A program made the position numbers and the translations under genes. Shown here one piece after another: positions 11,601 to 23,696 of a stretch of 64,000 nt of DNA; position 1 is the first letter of the stretch; each line of letters starts with the position of its first letter. Below the pieces are notes generated by a model, which searched no databases, was not told where the DNA came from, and saw nothing but the letters and a program-made list of their open reading frames with translations. Source of the DNA: Pilatotrama ljubarskyi (Eukaryota > Basidiomycota > Agaricomycetes > Polyporales > Polyporaceae); NCBI GenBank assembly GCA_022385805.1, contig MU277682.1, forward strand, positions 181,049-245,048. The letters are read 5' to 3'.

Positions 11601-13095
11601 AGGTCTTTGTATCCCTCCTTTATACAAATGTATGCCACTCACCCTCAAGACTCCTGTGTAGGTAGACTTAGCAGTGCCACTCCTGCCAAGAATTCTAGTA
11701 GCCCGCCTGCGAGAAGAGAAGTCGTTCATTCACCGAGCCTAACCCCATACGAACGAATTGGAGCCGGCCCGCGACACTCGGCGTTCAGGCCCCTCATCTC
11801 CAGAACCCCTCGCCGCCCCCACGAATGATGGCCCTCGCTGCGACTTCCGAGCAACTTGCGCCACTCGTGGGTCGGGCGGATGTGCAGCGCCAGAACTCGC
11901 AGAAGAGCCCTTCGTGCTGCCACCCAACTGTCCTCCAAGGTTCGCCGGTTCGTTCGAACCCATCCGAGAGCAGATCGCCTGCGTGGCCCTGGGAACGCAC
12001 GCCAGGGCCGGTGTCATATGAAAACGGATCGACACTCGCACAAAGCAGGCCTTCTACGCACAAACGGAAGGAGGCCCACGGCTGCAGTCGCGCACCGCAG
12101 AGGCGGGAAAATCGATGGTCGTCGTCGACTTGTGCCACTAAACTGCAGAGCCGCTTCTCACGGGCGACTGAGGGAGCACCGGAGCTCGGGCCATGCCCAG
12201 CGGCGCGTTCGCAGACGCACTCCAACGACGTCGCGCCGCGATCTACGAACACATACGGCCAGTCCCAGAGCCCCTGCAGGAATCCACCTGCGCATGGCGC
12301 ACGTGAGGCGCAGGCCACATTCGGACTCTATTGCAGCGGCAGGATCTCTGCTTCGCCCGAGAGATAAGTCGAGTTGCTATGTGTACGCTGGGAGCGGCTG
12401 CGCCGTGCATGTGAGCCTATGTGAGCCCTGCTGCGAATCGAAGGGGGCGGTGACGCACTGCCGAGTCCCGATACTCGTCGAGACATACGGAGGCACCTGA
12501 CCGTGCTTCTCGGCCATCGCTCGACCCCGGCCTCAGCAGCGGCAGTGTGATCAGGGACGCGGCGCGGTTGCAAAGACCAGATCAGAGATTCGGACGCTCT
12601 GAGTTTGCGAGCATTCGGAACGACGGCACCAGTGAGGCCAAGAGTGCGACATGGACGGAACGCGCGGACCAGCGCGATGGGTTGTGGGGCAAGGAACGCC
12701 GCAGTATGTACATCAGCTTCGACAACACGACAGGGGACAGAATGCTACTTAGTCCAGGGATAGTTCTGCGAGACATGCGAGAGCTCATTACGAGAAGTAC
12801 GGACGGTACGGACACAACGAATATGACGGCAAACCACCTGGGCTTGAAGATAGGACAGCACCGAGAGCCTGAGATAGACGATCATTACTGATGATACACG
12901 AGCAAGAAGGGTGGTACACCGCTGAGACTGGATGATGAGGTGGATCGAGGGTATGTGCCGCACTGGCGCTGAGAACGGGAGTGGATCGCTAGGAGGTCGA
13001 GGAATGGAGCTAGGAAGAGCAGCATGCATCAAGGGACGCTGTACTAACCAGAAGGAGGATCGGGGAAGGCATGGGGTTGAAACGTGAGCTCTGCA
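8643..13095. other. 4.45 kb region with no supported gene
   Basis: No family could be recognised on either strand. There are intron-like elements, for example a gtaagt donor at 9650 with an acceptor at 9598 on the minus strand (53 nt). Several GC-rich overlapping frames of 180-214 codons lie at 11.7-12.5 kb on both strands. A minus-strand frame at 12041-11739 ends in a Ser/Gly/Pro-rich stretch that could be the last exon of a lineage-specific gene. A decayed gene is equally possible. Confidence 0.35.
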
Positions 13096-14497
13096 TCACA
13101 GACTCTGTATCTGCACAATGAGGAACTGCTTCTCGTCCTGCATGGAAAGTATGTATCAGCGACCGTCACCTGCACAACTGATGAGCGCTTTACGGGACGT
13201 ACCATGAATTGCTCATCTTATGGCGTCGGGATAATGTCAGCGGCTATAACGATACAGGACATACTGGTACCTCCGTACCTTCCTTATCGTTGTGGAAGTC
13301 CTTCAAGAACTTCAGGAGCTTATCCTTGTTGCGTCGCAAGATGCTCTCGATCTGTGGAGGCTTCTTGGGGTTTGCCACGAATACCTAGGTGGAAACAGTT
13401 TTAAATGCACGCGTCACATTGATTGATAGCAAAGGGTGGTCTACCTTGAACACGTGGAAGGCCTCGAACTGGATGTTCTTGCTCTTGTCACGGAGGAGAT
13501 TCATCATCATCTTGAGATTTGTCTCGCTCGCGATGTAGCGCGTCATAACGTTGAAGTTCGCACGATCCAACAGGATCTCACCGAGCAGCTTCAATGACTG
13601 CCGCTTGGTGACGTAATTGTTGGAAAGGATGAGCGTCGTGAAAGAGGAGAAGAACTGGGCGAACAACGGTAAGTATTACGCCGGAAGGAGTGAACGAGAC
13701 CGGGACAGCTTACGCGGTCGTAATTCTTGTCAAGATACTCTGCCACCATAGCTTTGTGTCGCGTAAGGGTCTCCTTGAGGTTGGTGTACGCATCACATGA
13801 GATACCGAACGTGGTGGACTCGATATAATGGGGGAACTTGTAGAACCTGACGAGCGATGTGACGGGCATGCATGGCAGAAGGAGAGGATATGACATACTG
13901 TTCGGAGTACAGCAGGATTTTGGCTAGTGGCTCGTGCCGCAGCATCTCGCGAAGGATCATGCCAGTGTTGAGCGCGATTTCCTCGTTGCTGTATCCATCG
14001 AACGCGGCGAACAGAACTTCTGATCGGGAGGAAAGGTATTCCACTGTCGGGAAGCGTGCGCCAATCTGTCGTCGCAGCAGGTTGTTGAATATCTGAACCA
14101 CATCCTTTCGAGATTCGAACTCGAGCTTGTGGATATTCTGTATTAGGTGAAGCAGCAAATCCGTGTTGTACGTCTCTTGCGCGAGCTGCGCAACCAACTC
14201 GGGCAGTGGGTCTGTATTACGTCGTGCGCGGGTCAAAGGCGCGTAATGGAGAACTCTTTGAGCGATGCGTACCGCCATCGCCGTACAAGATCGCCTTGAT
14301 CTGCTGCAGGTTCTTCGCGACATCGTCGTTCGCCTGTGTTGGGGGTTAAAGCAAGAGTCTCGGTGGCTCCACAGACAGGGGCCTACCTTTCTTCTGACCT
14401 CCCCGCCTGGCGGACCCGTCTCCAGCCTCGGCAGTGCGTCCCGGAGGCCGCGGACAAGATCTGGAGGTGTGCGAGGCTTTGTCTTGAAGAAATTCAT
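13096..14497 (-). CDS. Mo25/Hym1 (CAB39-like) scaffold protein
   Basis: Eight exons: 14497-14387, 14333-14273, 14211-13899, 13846-13714, 13654-13445, 13384-13279, 13216-13203 and 13137-13096, giving 329 residues (animal MO25 is about 340). Conserved blocks run in family order: [102 protein letters not shown] and DEQFMDEKQFL. The fold is a helical-repeat scaffold that activates germinal-centre/STE20-type kinases; in fungi Hym1 acts in the RAM/MOR pathway for polarity and cell separation (family knowledge). All introns are 52-65 nt. The seventh exon is only 14 nt. Confidence 0.94.
13203..13216 (-). other. 14-nt microexon in the Mo25 gene
   Basis: It is bounded by gccataag and gtacgt and supplies the EQFM part of the DEQF-x-DEK motif conserved at the Mo25 C-terminus. 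Flanking introns are 62 and 65 nt. Confidence 0.88.
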
Positions 14498-16135
14498 GGC
14501 TCAAGGGGTCGCGTTGTGTAGGTCGTAGAACGCGGGGATCGGTGGGAGGGATATACAACCAAGGGAAGCGGGCGGTATCAGTACGTCACGGCAGAACTCG
14601 CAGAATGTTGGATTAGGAATGGCAGGTCTGATTTCTGTCAGCACGATAAATAAGGCAGTGCGTAGGCCGTGCCGCCAAGTAGTGCGCAAGCAGAACGAGG
14701 CTGAGGAGGCCCTTCTGAGGTGGGTGGGAGGAGGAGGGGAGGGTCGTTGTTGTGGCTGTCGTCGTCGTCGTCGATGGCTAACGAGGTTGGACCGAGCCGC
14801 CAGGGCCGCCACCGGCAGACGCACGTGATCAGCCATGTCCGGCAAGAGTAATGCGCGTCTAACGACGCGTCTTGCACCCTCCTGCTCCCCGCCACCATGG
14901 GTCGCTGTCCTGATGCTTGTACATGAGATTCTCAGCGCTCTCTGATGTCCAGAAGAACAGTAAAGTTCAGTACAACCGGATCGAAGGCGAGCTTGCGTGC
15001 TCCGTACTTGTGTCGCTGGCCAACCTCTATGCTTCAACTCTGGCAAACGTCTCTACTTCAGTCCCAAGGCGTTTCTGCCCCTCTGTTAACGTGCTAGCTC
15101 CTACCTTCGGCAATATATGGCGATGTTCATGCTTAGCCTGAAGCCCGCATGCTTTGCTATGCTCGTAAGCTTCTTTGGCTAGGAAGTCATCCCGAAACTA
15201 GGGTGAACCTCCGCCTACATCACTCACCCTTACGGCCAGGGGGATAGCGAGTGACCTGGTCTCGTACCCAGAGGGCGGTGTGATACACCCGCACCCCACA
15301 GCTGGCTCCGAGTCTGGAATGGCAGAACATCTATCGACGCTCCTTTGGCAGCTATAGACAGGCTCTCAGGCGCTCTGGATCTTGGACGACAAGCACTACT
15401 TATGCCCTGCTCATGCTCGTCCCTTCACCTGCAAGAGTCGTGGTCGGATACCCCGTGCGGCTGGCATTTGCACGGCCGCATATGCTGTTAGGAGTCCAAC
15501 CTACCACACGTCACACAAACTAGCGTAACCCCAGGCGTTTGTGGAAATATTCCACCACCACCTGCTACGGTCATCGAAGAGCGGTCAGCCCTCAGGCCTC
15601 ACTAGTGTTCTTCCTCGACGTCTCGTTGGCAAGCAAAAATGAAGCTTCTACATGTCATATGGCTACGAACGGCCTGAGATTCAGAGGCGTGATATCCTTG
15701 CTGCATCGTCATCATGTTTGCGCTTCAAAGTGGTCAACCGCTTCGGAATTCGTCCACGCTCGCGATCGCCTCTCCCTCCATGTACTCACGCGGAGTTCTC
15801 TCTGCAAGTCGCTGCACATATGATGAGCTACAAATGAGGAAGGAGACCGAGAGGACGCAGTTCATGATCAGAGACGCGCGTTTCTGAAGCGCGTCATATC
15901 TGCACCAAGTTTGGACAGACTTGAATGATCGACGTGTCCGCTGCATCCGTCTCTCTGCCACCTCATCTGCTCTCTATTCCCTGTCTCCCGTCGCACTCGG
16001 TGTTGGCTCTGTCATTCCCTGTACTCTCGCATCTCTCGCCAAACTCGGGCTGCTCGACAACCTGTCTAAAACGCGCCGCTTTCGCTCACACAAACCCCAG
16101 TCCTCCGACTGAAACCTCGGGCACAACTCATCGCC
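14498..16135. promoter_or_regulatory. Divergent intergenic region, Mo25 / Dpm1
   Basis: This 1.64 kb holds both promoters. A 36-codon frame at 14835-14945 starts in a gccATGt context and has a hydrophobic C-terminal half, but nothing supports it as a gene. The 200 bases before Dpm1 are pyrimidine-rich, like many fungal promoters. Confidence 0.45.
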
Positions 16136-17150
16136 ATGTCCGCCATCCACTACTCCGTCGTCGTCCCCGCGTTCAGGGAGAACGGCAACATCCGCCCGCT
16201 TGTCACGCGCATCTTCGGCGCGCTCTCGCACGTAAACTCACCCGTGAACCCGCACGAGGTCGAGGTGATCATCGTCGACGACAACTCTCGAGACGGGTCC
16301 GTCGAGACCGTCGAGGCGCTCCGCCGCGAGGGATACAACGTCCGCATCATTGTCCGGACAACGGAGCGCGGCCTCAGCAGCGCGGTGGTACGCGGGTTCC
16401 GGGAGGCGCAGGGCGACAACATGCTGTGCATGGACGCGGATTTGCAGGTGAGTATCGTTACAGCCCTGGTTCCTCCTCGTCTTTTTGCCATCTGTAGCGC
16501 GGCGCGTGGGATGGATGGCATAACCGAACCGGCATATGCTGACTCTGTGCGTTTAGCACCCTCCGGAATATGTGCCCGCCATGCTGGCAGCCCTCTCACC
16601 CACAAAACAGTTCGTGCTCGGGACGCGGTACGCGAAGGGCGTCGAGATTGACGAAGGCTGGCCGCTCTACCGTCGGGTTATCTCCTCCGGCGCGCGTATG
16701 CTTGCCCTTCCGCTTACTTCCGCGAGCGACCCCATGTCCGGATTCTTCGGCATCCGCAGAGAGACAGTACGTCCCCTCACCCCCTGATACCCTCTACCCC
16801 CCGCAACGTCCCTCACGTTGACGCGCCGCCTCCCGCAGTTCCTCAAAGCGCGCCAGCTAAACTCGGACGGGTTCAAGATCGCGCTGGACCTGCTCGTCAA
16901 GTGCAACATCCCCGCCGACGCGATCGCGGAGGTGCCGTTCTCCTTCGGGGTGCGCGCCGAGGGCGAGTCGAAGCTCACCGGCAAGGTCATGCTGCGCTAC
17001 CTCGAGCAGCTCGCGGAGCTGTACTGGTACCGCTTCAGCGGGCTCATCGTGTTCCTCGCGCTGCTGTTCTTCGTCGCGTTCGTGCTCATGGCGCGCGCGC
17101 TGCTCAGCTCGTACGGCGGGCTGGACGGGAAGGCGCAGAGCAAGTACTGA
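16136..17150 (+). CDS. DPM1: Dolichol-phosphate mannosyltransferase Dpm1, yeast type
   Basis: Exons 16136-16447, 16557-16766 and 16839-17150, all phase 0, give 277 residues. It transfers mannose from GDP-mannose to dolichol phosphate at the cytosolic face of the ER, feeding N-glycans, O-mannosylation and GPI anchors. GT2-family motifs are visible: VVVPAFREN at the N-terminus, VDDNSRDGS, and the metal-binding DADLQHPPE, which is formed across the first exon junction. DPMSGFFGIRRE and the FSFGVRAEGESKL block follow. Residues 242-263 form a hydrophobic membrane anchor, as in Saccharomyces Dpm1 and unlike the soluble human form, so this enzyme should not need Dpm3 for membrane attachment (inference). 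The start ATG is the first in frame. Confidence 0.95.
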
Positions 17151-20100
17151 GTGCTAGGTGTCGTGCCTTGATACCCGTTTGGGGTGAGGTTCGGTTGTGA
17201 AGGAGGGGCTGGAGGGGGTTTCTGTACAAGTATGCGTAACTTTATTCTCCTTGTCGACCTCTCCCTCGGACGCTGTTTATACCTCACAGGGCCATACCTT
17301 GCCAGCCGATGCTTCTGTCTACATATATTGCAGCTACTCCTCTCCAAAGCGAACATGCCTGTACGCCGGCCGTGACCGTGACCCCGCGTAGTGAACTTGA
17401 TGGACAGCTCTGTCGACCTTCCCAGCAAACCAGTACTAGTGAAGTTCTGGCAAATCTCGTGCGCTGCACACACCAGGAGACGCAGCACGACGGATTTCCG
17501 CAGACTAATCCGCATGGATGCAAGCCCATCGCAGGGAATTCCGGAGAGGAGCATCACACCGCTAAGTACTTCCAGTGAGTTTTCTCTGCGCCTGCTCAGA
17601 GTCATCCCGACAGGCTAATGCATTGGGATAGTGTCCACGTCGAGACCCCCGCTCGAGACACCCAGTTCATCGTATGCCCGGACACCATCATCACTAGCTG
17701 CAGCAGCGGCACCCAGGCTCGCGCGATATCTGAAGGCAGTCTTCAGAACGATGCAGAGGCGCACCTGACGTATACGTACGTGTACAGGCTGTGCGAATCG
17801 ACTGTTACGACTGTCTGGACTGCTCATACCCCCCGAGTCATATTAGATGCCTCTCACCGTTGAACAGGCTCTGGAACGTTCCCAGCCGCCATAGTAGCCC
17901 AACGCGGTATTGCGCATGCCGCCAACAGGTCAAAGGCAGGGATCTGCCCGGTACTACCAGACTCCGGCACGGTTTATGGACTGGCCCAGCTCGAACGCAA
18001 TAGGCGAGACGTGCGAGACCTGGCAGCGGTACTTTCCACCCCAAAGTACTGATCATTCGAATAGCCTTCGACGCACGCTCCCAGCGCACTCCAAGGCCAT
18101 ATGCCTCGACCGATGCTGCGCAGGCTCGAGTGCCTACATAAAAGGGCCGAGGGCCAAACTCGGACCCTCCGTACGGTTGCCGAGCTTGACAGTGCTCTCC
18201 TGGCAATGACATTCGCGGCCGCAGCGAGAATTGGACTTCTGTTGACCCGTCGTGGAGGCCGAGGAGGGCATGAGAACGACGGAAGCTTACTCGACTTCTC
18301 GGGCGAGAACGCACCACGCGAGGTCGCCGCCGCCGGTAGTCTGATCTGCGGCCCTGGTATCATTGCCGTAGGAGGACTGCGACGGCATCAGTGGTGTGTC
18401 CCATTTTGTGATACGAGCGAGAGCATACGAATTCGGAGAGAGAGAGAGGGGAGACGGCGTCCGCCTGCCATCCTTGGCTGTCCCAATGAGACGATCGTCG
18501 CGCCCAATACGGGCATTCTACTGCAAAGCGCGATAGAACGACCTGTACGTGAGCCGTTGCCATCCCCCGTACATCTGTGCTGTCAGACTTGAAACACCCG
18601 GTTGCGGGTGATGGAGCGACGTCCACGTCGAGCTTTCCCTCCGCACTCCAGCCCTGGAAGGGAACGAAGCCGAGAGGGCTCCCGGTCCACGCCGTCACGC
18701 TGGGCGAACTTGAAGAAGCTTCTCCGTCCCTCTCTTTCTTCGTCTTTGACCGCCTTCGGCGGAGAGATGGAACGGTCGCAGACTCAAGAAAGCTCGCGTT
18801 CTTCTTCTCTCCCTGGACGCCTCATCACGGAGAACTGCGGCACATCCTTGTCGTAACTTGAACGGCGCAAAATTTGCACGATGACTCCTTCCCCGGCGGT
18901 TCTCACGCGGAAGAGCCTCCGTGCATAGCGCAAATGATCCACGATATGGCAGGACGAGGCACATTGACAGACGCAAAGACGCACGAGAACACGAGAACGA
19001 CCGAGGCGGCGCACACGAGGCAGGTTCTGAATGACCTTTACGCAAAAAGCCCTCGCGGAAATGGGGGGGAATCAGAGCGCGCTGAACTTCGAGTCGGGAC
19101 GATGTACGGCATGTTATGAACATTCTCCGCGCCTCCCGGGAAGGATGGTGCACCCTCTGATCCTGATGCTCTGTGAGTGAGTGCAGTACCTCGACGACCA
19201 CCACAGGCGCACATACTGCAGATTCCCGGGAGACTGCCACCTGTCAGCGTGCATGTCAAAGGTCAGAACGCGAGAGCAGGTTCTGCCGCCCGCGGGAGCT
19301 GTGTGTTGCCACCTTCGCGGGCGGACAGGACATCACCTCCATCAGAACGTGGGCTTGTCTAATCCGAGTTGTGTAAAGTCAGAAAGTCCACGATTCTGAA
19401 CGTACATACATACGGTATATACAGCACGCGAGATTGCGAGATAGACACGCCGCAGGCCCGCAGAATCGCCGGCGGCACACATGGCAGGCCGCTCGGGCTG
19501 CTCTGTTCGATGGTGTCGACACGCACGGTACACTGCGGGGACTACGTAGATTTCCGCATTCTTCTGATTCGGGACTCGGCCGGGAGTACCTAGTCGAGGA
19601 TCTGTTTGAGTTCAGAGATGGGCGTCCACGTACGGCAGACGAAGATGGGGCTCACAGCGTCAAGGGTCTGATTCGAACCACGCACCGCGAGTGCACGTAC
19701 ATACATGCATGCGCAGCGGAAGTGGTCTATTCACTCGAGTAGAGCCTGTCGGGCAGCTCGGGATTCGGCAACTTGGCTGAGGTGACGGTCACTGCGCTGC
19801 ACAGGTTGGCGGGAGCGGGTTCGCAGGCGGGTGTGCGCAGGAGCCCGCGATGGGCGAGCTGGCAGCTGCCGAGGCGGTGCGGTATATGGCGGCGCACAAT
19901 GGATGCAGCGACGACGACTGAGCCGTACATACATAGCAACCCTTGAGTGAGTATATGACAGGAGGCGCCATGCACGCCGAGCAGATTCGGCGAGTATGGG
20001 CAAGGCCGAGCCAAGCGACGACTACCGGATAGATTGGAGCGGACGGCGGGCCAGATTGAGCATTCCGTGTACGGAAGCGAGGGGGGCGAGCCAAGAAGGG

Positions 20101-21039
20101 GGCGTCGGCGGAGGAGAGGGATGACGGAAGGGGCCAGGAGCGGTGCAGAGAGACAGGGGCGGCGGGCGGTGCTGGGGCTGTCAGAGAGAGAGGGCGAGTG
20201 GGGCTAGGCTGTCGTTGCGAGGGAGAGCACCATCAGGGGGACGCGTCGCGAGCCGCGAGCGAGCGAAGGCGGCCAGCGGTGGACGCGAGTGAATTGACGA
20301 GCAAGATGAAGATTTGTCGAAGGCCACCAGTCCGAGCTGGGAGAGGCCATTGCCCGATTCCGCCCAAGCGCACCTCTGCTTCAGGACATGCCGGCGGCAG
20401 GAGCGAATCCGCATCGGCGGATCGGCGATAGCGATGGCGCAGAATTACCCAACAGGGGCACAGCGCGACCCGCGCTTGTGCCTGATTGGGCAGGGCATTA
20501 TGAACGCACGCGCGACGGCAGAACGTCCTCTTGTTCTGTTCACCGCCTGCGCGACTTCGGCTGCACCCCCGTGCGAGAATGCCCTCGACATCCTCCATTC
20601 TCTGCCGCCCGTGCCATCCGTGGAGCCAGCTGAGTCTCGCCGCACCGCTCTCCAGCACCCTCCCGCGAGACAGTTAATTGTGTAGCCCCGTCTGAACACA
20701 AATGGGCGTAGCGTAGCCTCACAGCATCGGCGTCGTGTCATGCATGATTCGCCTGCTTCGCGTCGTTTGTCTTGGGACGAGCAGCACCGCACAGCTTGAG
20801 GATGCGCTCCCCGAGCTGCCCTTGCTCTCTTGGGCTGCCCTCGCGTACGCTGCTATAAAGCGCGGGTCCCGCCCCTCGGGCCCTCCTTGCTCACATCGGT
20901 TAAACACTCGCGCGCTTCCTCCCCTCCGCTAGCGAACCCCGTCCGTCTCCTTAAATCGCCCCATCCTCCCCCGCCCTCCTCGCATCTCCTTCCGTCCCCG
21001 CCCCCGCAGCTCCCACTACCACCGCTACTACTGTCCGCC
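17151..21039. other. 3.9 kb gene-poor region upstream of the F-box-like gene
   Basis: Many frames of 60-180 codons overlap on both strands, but none shows a domain, a coherent exon chain or coding-like bias. The last 200 bases before 21040 are C/T-rich and contain a possible TATA element (gctataaag, about 20850); they are likely promoter and 5' leader of the F-box-like gene. Confidence 0.4.
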
Positions 21040-22911
21040 ATGTCCCCCACGCTCGCCGACGTACCAGAAGAGATCCTCGAGCGCATCCTCGCTCTCGTCC
21101 TCGTCCAGTCCCCCGAGTTCTCCCCCCGCCCGTCATGGCACCCATACACGACAGCGTCATCATCATCATCCTCGTCAACATCCTCGGGGCACCCGACAGT
21201 CATCTCCCCGCTGCTCGTCTGCCGCACCTGGCTCCGCATCGCGACCCCCATCCATTACCGCCACCCTGTCCTCCGCACACCTCGGCACGCCGAGCTCCTC
21301 CTCCGCGCGCTCCGACACTCCCCTGCCGCGCTCGCGCCCTGCGTCCGGAGCCTCCACCTCCACGCGACGTCCCCCGCGCTGCGCGAACTCGTCCCGCTCT
21401 GTCCGAACCTCGACACCCTTGACATAACCGTCGACAACGCCGACGTTCCCCTCGCGAACCTCGGGCCCGCAGGGCGCATGCCACCTGTCGCTGTGCAGCA
21501 GGGACAGGGGCCCGGGCGCGACCGCCGCGTGGTCGAGTTCTGCGAGGCGTTCGGGCGGACGAGGGCGATCCGACACCTCGTCGTGCGCAAGAACGCGTAT
21601 CTGACGCAGCCGAACGCCACCTACGTCTTTGAGCAGCTCGCGAAGGCGATCGCGCGTTGGCCCAAATTGGTGAGTCTCTCGCATCCTTCTCCGTACAGGC
21701 TTCGATGATGGGGCTCGTCGCGAGCGCTGCGCCGCTCTCACCCGTGAATCTTGTCCACGCTGTGGTGTGGGTGTGGAACGGTGTACGCGCGCGCGTATGT
21801 GCTGTCATGTTTCGCTCTTCGATCATGCGCTGTGTCTACACCGAACTCAATCTGCTCCCAACCTACGCTCGACTCGGACGCGTGTAGAACTCGCGCTGAC
21901 GCCCTTCATGATCCACAGGAGACTGTGAACGTCGCGTTTCGCCTCAGTCCCTCGCCCGCTGCGAGCGCGCTCACGCAAGCACTGGCCGCGGCGCCGCGCC
22001 TGCACACGCTGTACACGCAGCTGCCCGCGGTGTGGAACACGACTCTGCTGGATGTGCGTGTTACTCCCCGTTCTCTCCATCGAGTGTTACCCGCGCTCTT
22101 GTCCCGTTCTGGCCCTGTCACTGCACCCGTCTCCGTCTTCTCCGAGCTTCCGCGCTTCTTCGATCACGTCCTGTACCACTCACTCCGCCCCGCCGCTTCT
22201 CTTCTCTTCCTCTTCCATTCCCCCCGTCCGTTTCCCTCTCCGCCTCTCCCTCCCGTCACTCTGAAACGCAGCGCTGACCTCTTTCCCCGGGAACAGATCG
22301 CGCAGAACCCGTCCCTCGCCCGCATCGTGCTCTCCCCAGCACCCGAGCACGCCGGCGCCCACCTCTTCCTCGCAGAGGCCAAGCGCCACCCGCGCCTCGT
22401 CGACCTCATCTGCGCCGGCGCCGCCCCGCCCTCGCCGCGCCCCTCGCATCGCGGCGCCGCACCTCCTGTCGCGACGGAGGTATCGTTCTCGCTGGCCGGG
22501 AGCGCGCGCGCAAGGGCGGCGAGCGCGGTCGTCGCAGCCGGACACGGGCCGATGCCTGTCCCGACGTGGGGATATGAGAGGGACGTGCCGCCGCCGATGT
22601 GTAGGCCGCCGGCGAGCTCGAGGAGGCCGAGCGTGCATCACGCGTATGCGCAGGGCCAGCAGCAGGCGTACGCTTACTCGCAAGGGCAGGCCCAAGGACA
22701 GGGACAGTACTACCCGGCACCTCAGCAGCATGCTGGGTATCCGCAGGTCTATGCTCCGGGTGCGAACGCGGGCCAGCCCCAGATGCAGCAGTACGCCTAC
22801 CCTGCGCATCAGGGCGCGTCGCCTGCGCCGAGAATGGCGTTGCCCATCCCCGTCGGCGGCGAACAGGCGCAGAGGAGGTCCGCGGGCAGCCGGAGGATGA
22901 CCGCCTCGTGA
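21040..22911 (+). CDS. F-box-like protein with Q/Y-rich tail
   Basis: Exons 21040-21669, 21919-22053 and 22297-22911 give 459 residues. The start is ATG 21040 in a ccgccATGt context; an upstream in-frame frame extends further but is proline-rich leader. The N-terminus (LADVPEEILERILALV, then LLVCRTWLRIATP) matches the usual basidiomycete F-box pattern, followed by leucine-rich segments (SLHLHATSP, LCPNLDTLDITVDN). Such proteins couple substrates to SCF ubiquitin ligases. Residues 369-428 are a low-complexity stretch of Ala, Gln, Gly and Tyr. The second intron (22054-22296) is 243 nt, a multiple of three, and stop-free in frame, so it could also be read as coding; its C/T-rich composition and good acceptor favour an intron. 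Confidence 0.7.
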
Positions 22912-23696
22912 GCCCGCGCAAAAGACACGGCGGTGACGTACAATACGAGAAGACAAGGAGGAGAAGAAGACGGACTGCTTCTGTGATGATAATACTTATT
23001 GCTTACACGACACGACATTGGACCCCCTGTGGTGATGATACGACTCGCTTTCTTGTTCTCGCGCGCTGACGATACGGACCCCTTTCTCGCTCCCAGTTCA
23101 CGCGTTCTTGCTTCCTACAACTGTACATGTGTATAATAGCGCCCCTATAATACCCCCGCCCCGCAGAAACCGTCCACCCGCAGTGGACCCGCTCAACATC
23201 CGCCGGTAACCATACGCGCGCACCCCTGAGGTGGTTGTGTCGCCAACGTTACGACTCACGCATTCACTACTCGTTCCTGGGGTCAACTTCCCTGCTTCCT
23301 CTGCCCCTTCGCTCGCTCTACCGAAACAGCCCCGCTCGTTCCCGCGCTTTCTTGCTGCATTTGCTCTCGTTTTGGTGTTCCTTGGACTTCCAAGTAGGTA
23401 TTTCGGACGGCGCCTTTCTTTCACGACGCAGAATTCACGCACCGCAGGCTCCGCGTGCACGCTACGGACATACGGACGTACTATACCCGCTCAGATACCC
23501 GCGCCGCACTCGGTACAGTGTACACAGCGCGCTCGATATCCACACGCTCCTTTTGCTCACAACCTGCAATATGCAATACGTCCATTCGTTCGTTCGTTGT
23601 TACGGTTTCAGGTCTGCCTGAGCACAAGGTCCATTTCGCTCGCTGCGCGATGCAAACGACCAAGGTCCGTATGGCACAGGCCGTCTACGAAGCCGC
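22912..23696. other. Convergent intergenic region
   Basis: 785 bases between the 3' ends of the F-box-like and lactonase-1 genes. The short frames on the plus strand are pyrimidine-rich and carry no domain; I see no gene. Confidence 0.5.

Noticed and set aside
11739..12500. Overlapping 174-214 codon frames on both strands
   Set aside because: Arg-rich in several frames at once, as expected of GC-rich non-coding DNA; none could be linked to a family or a convincing exon chain.
14835..14945. 36-codon frame in the Mo25/Dpm1 spacer
   Set aside because: Good start context, but too short to judge and with no recognisable homologue.
19660..19700. tRNA-like T-arm sequence gattcgaacc
   Set aside because: The flanks do not form a T stem, and no matching A box or acceptor stem was found.
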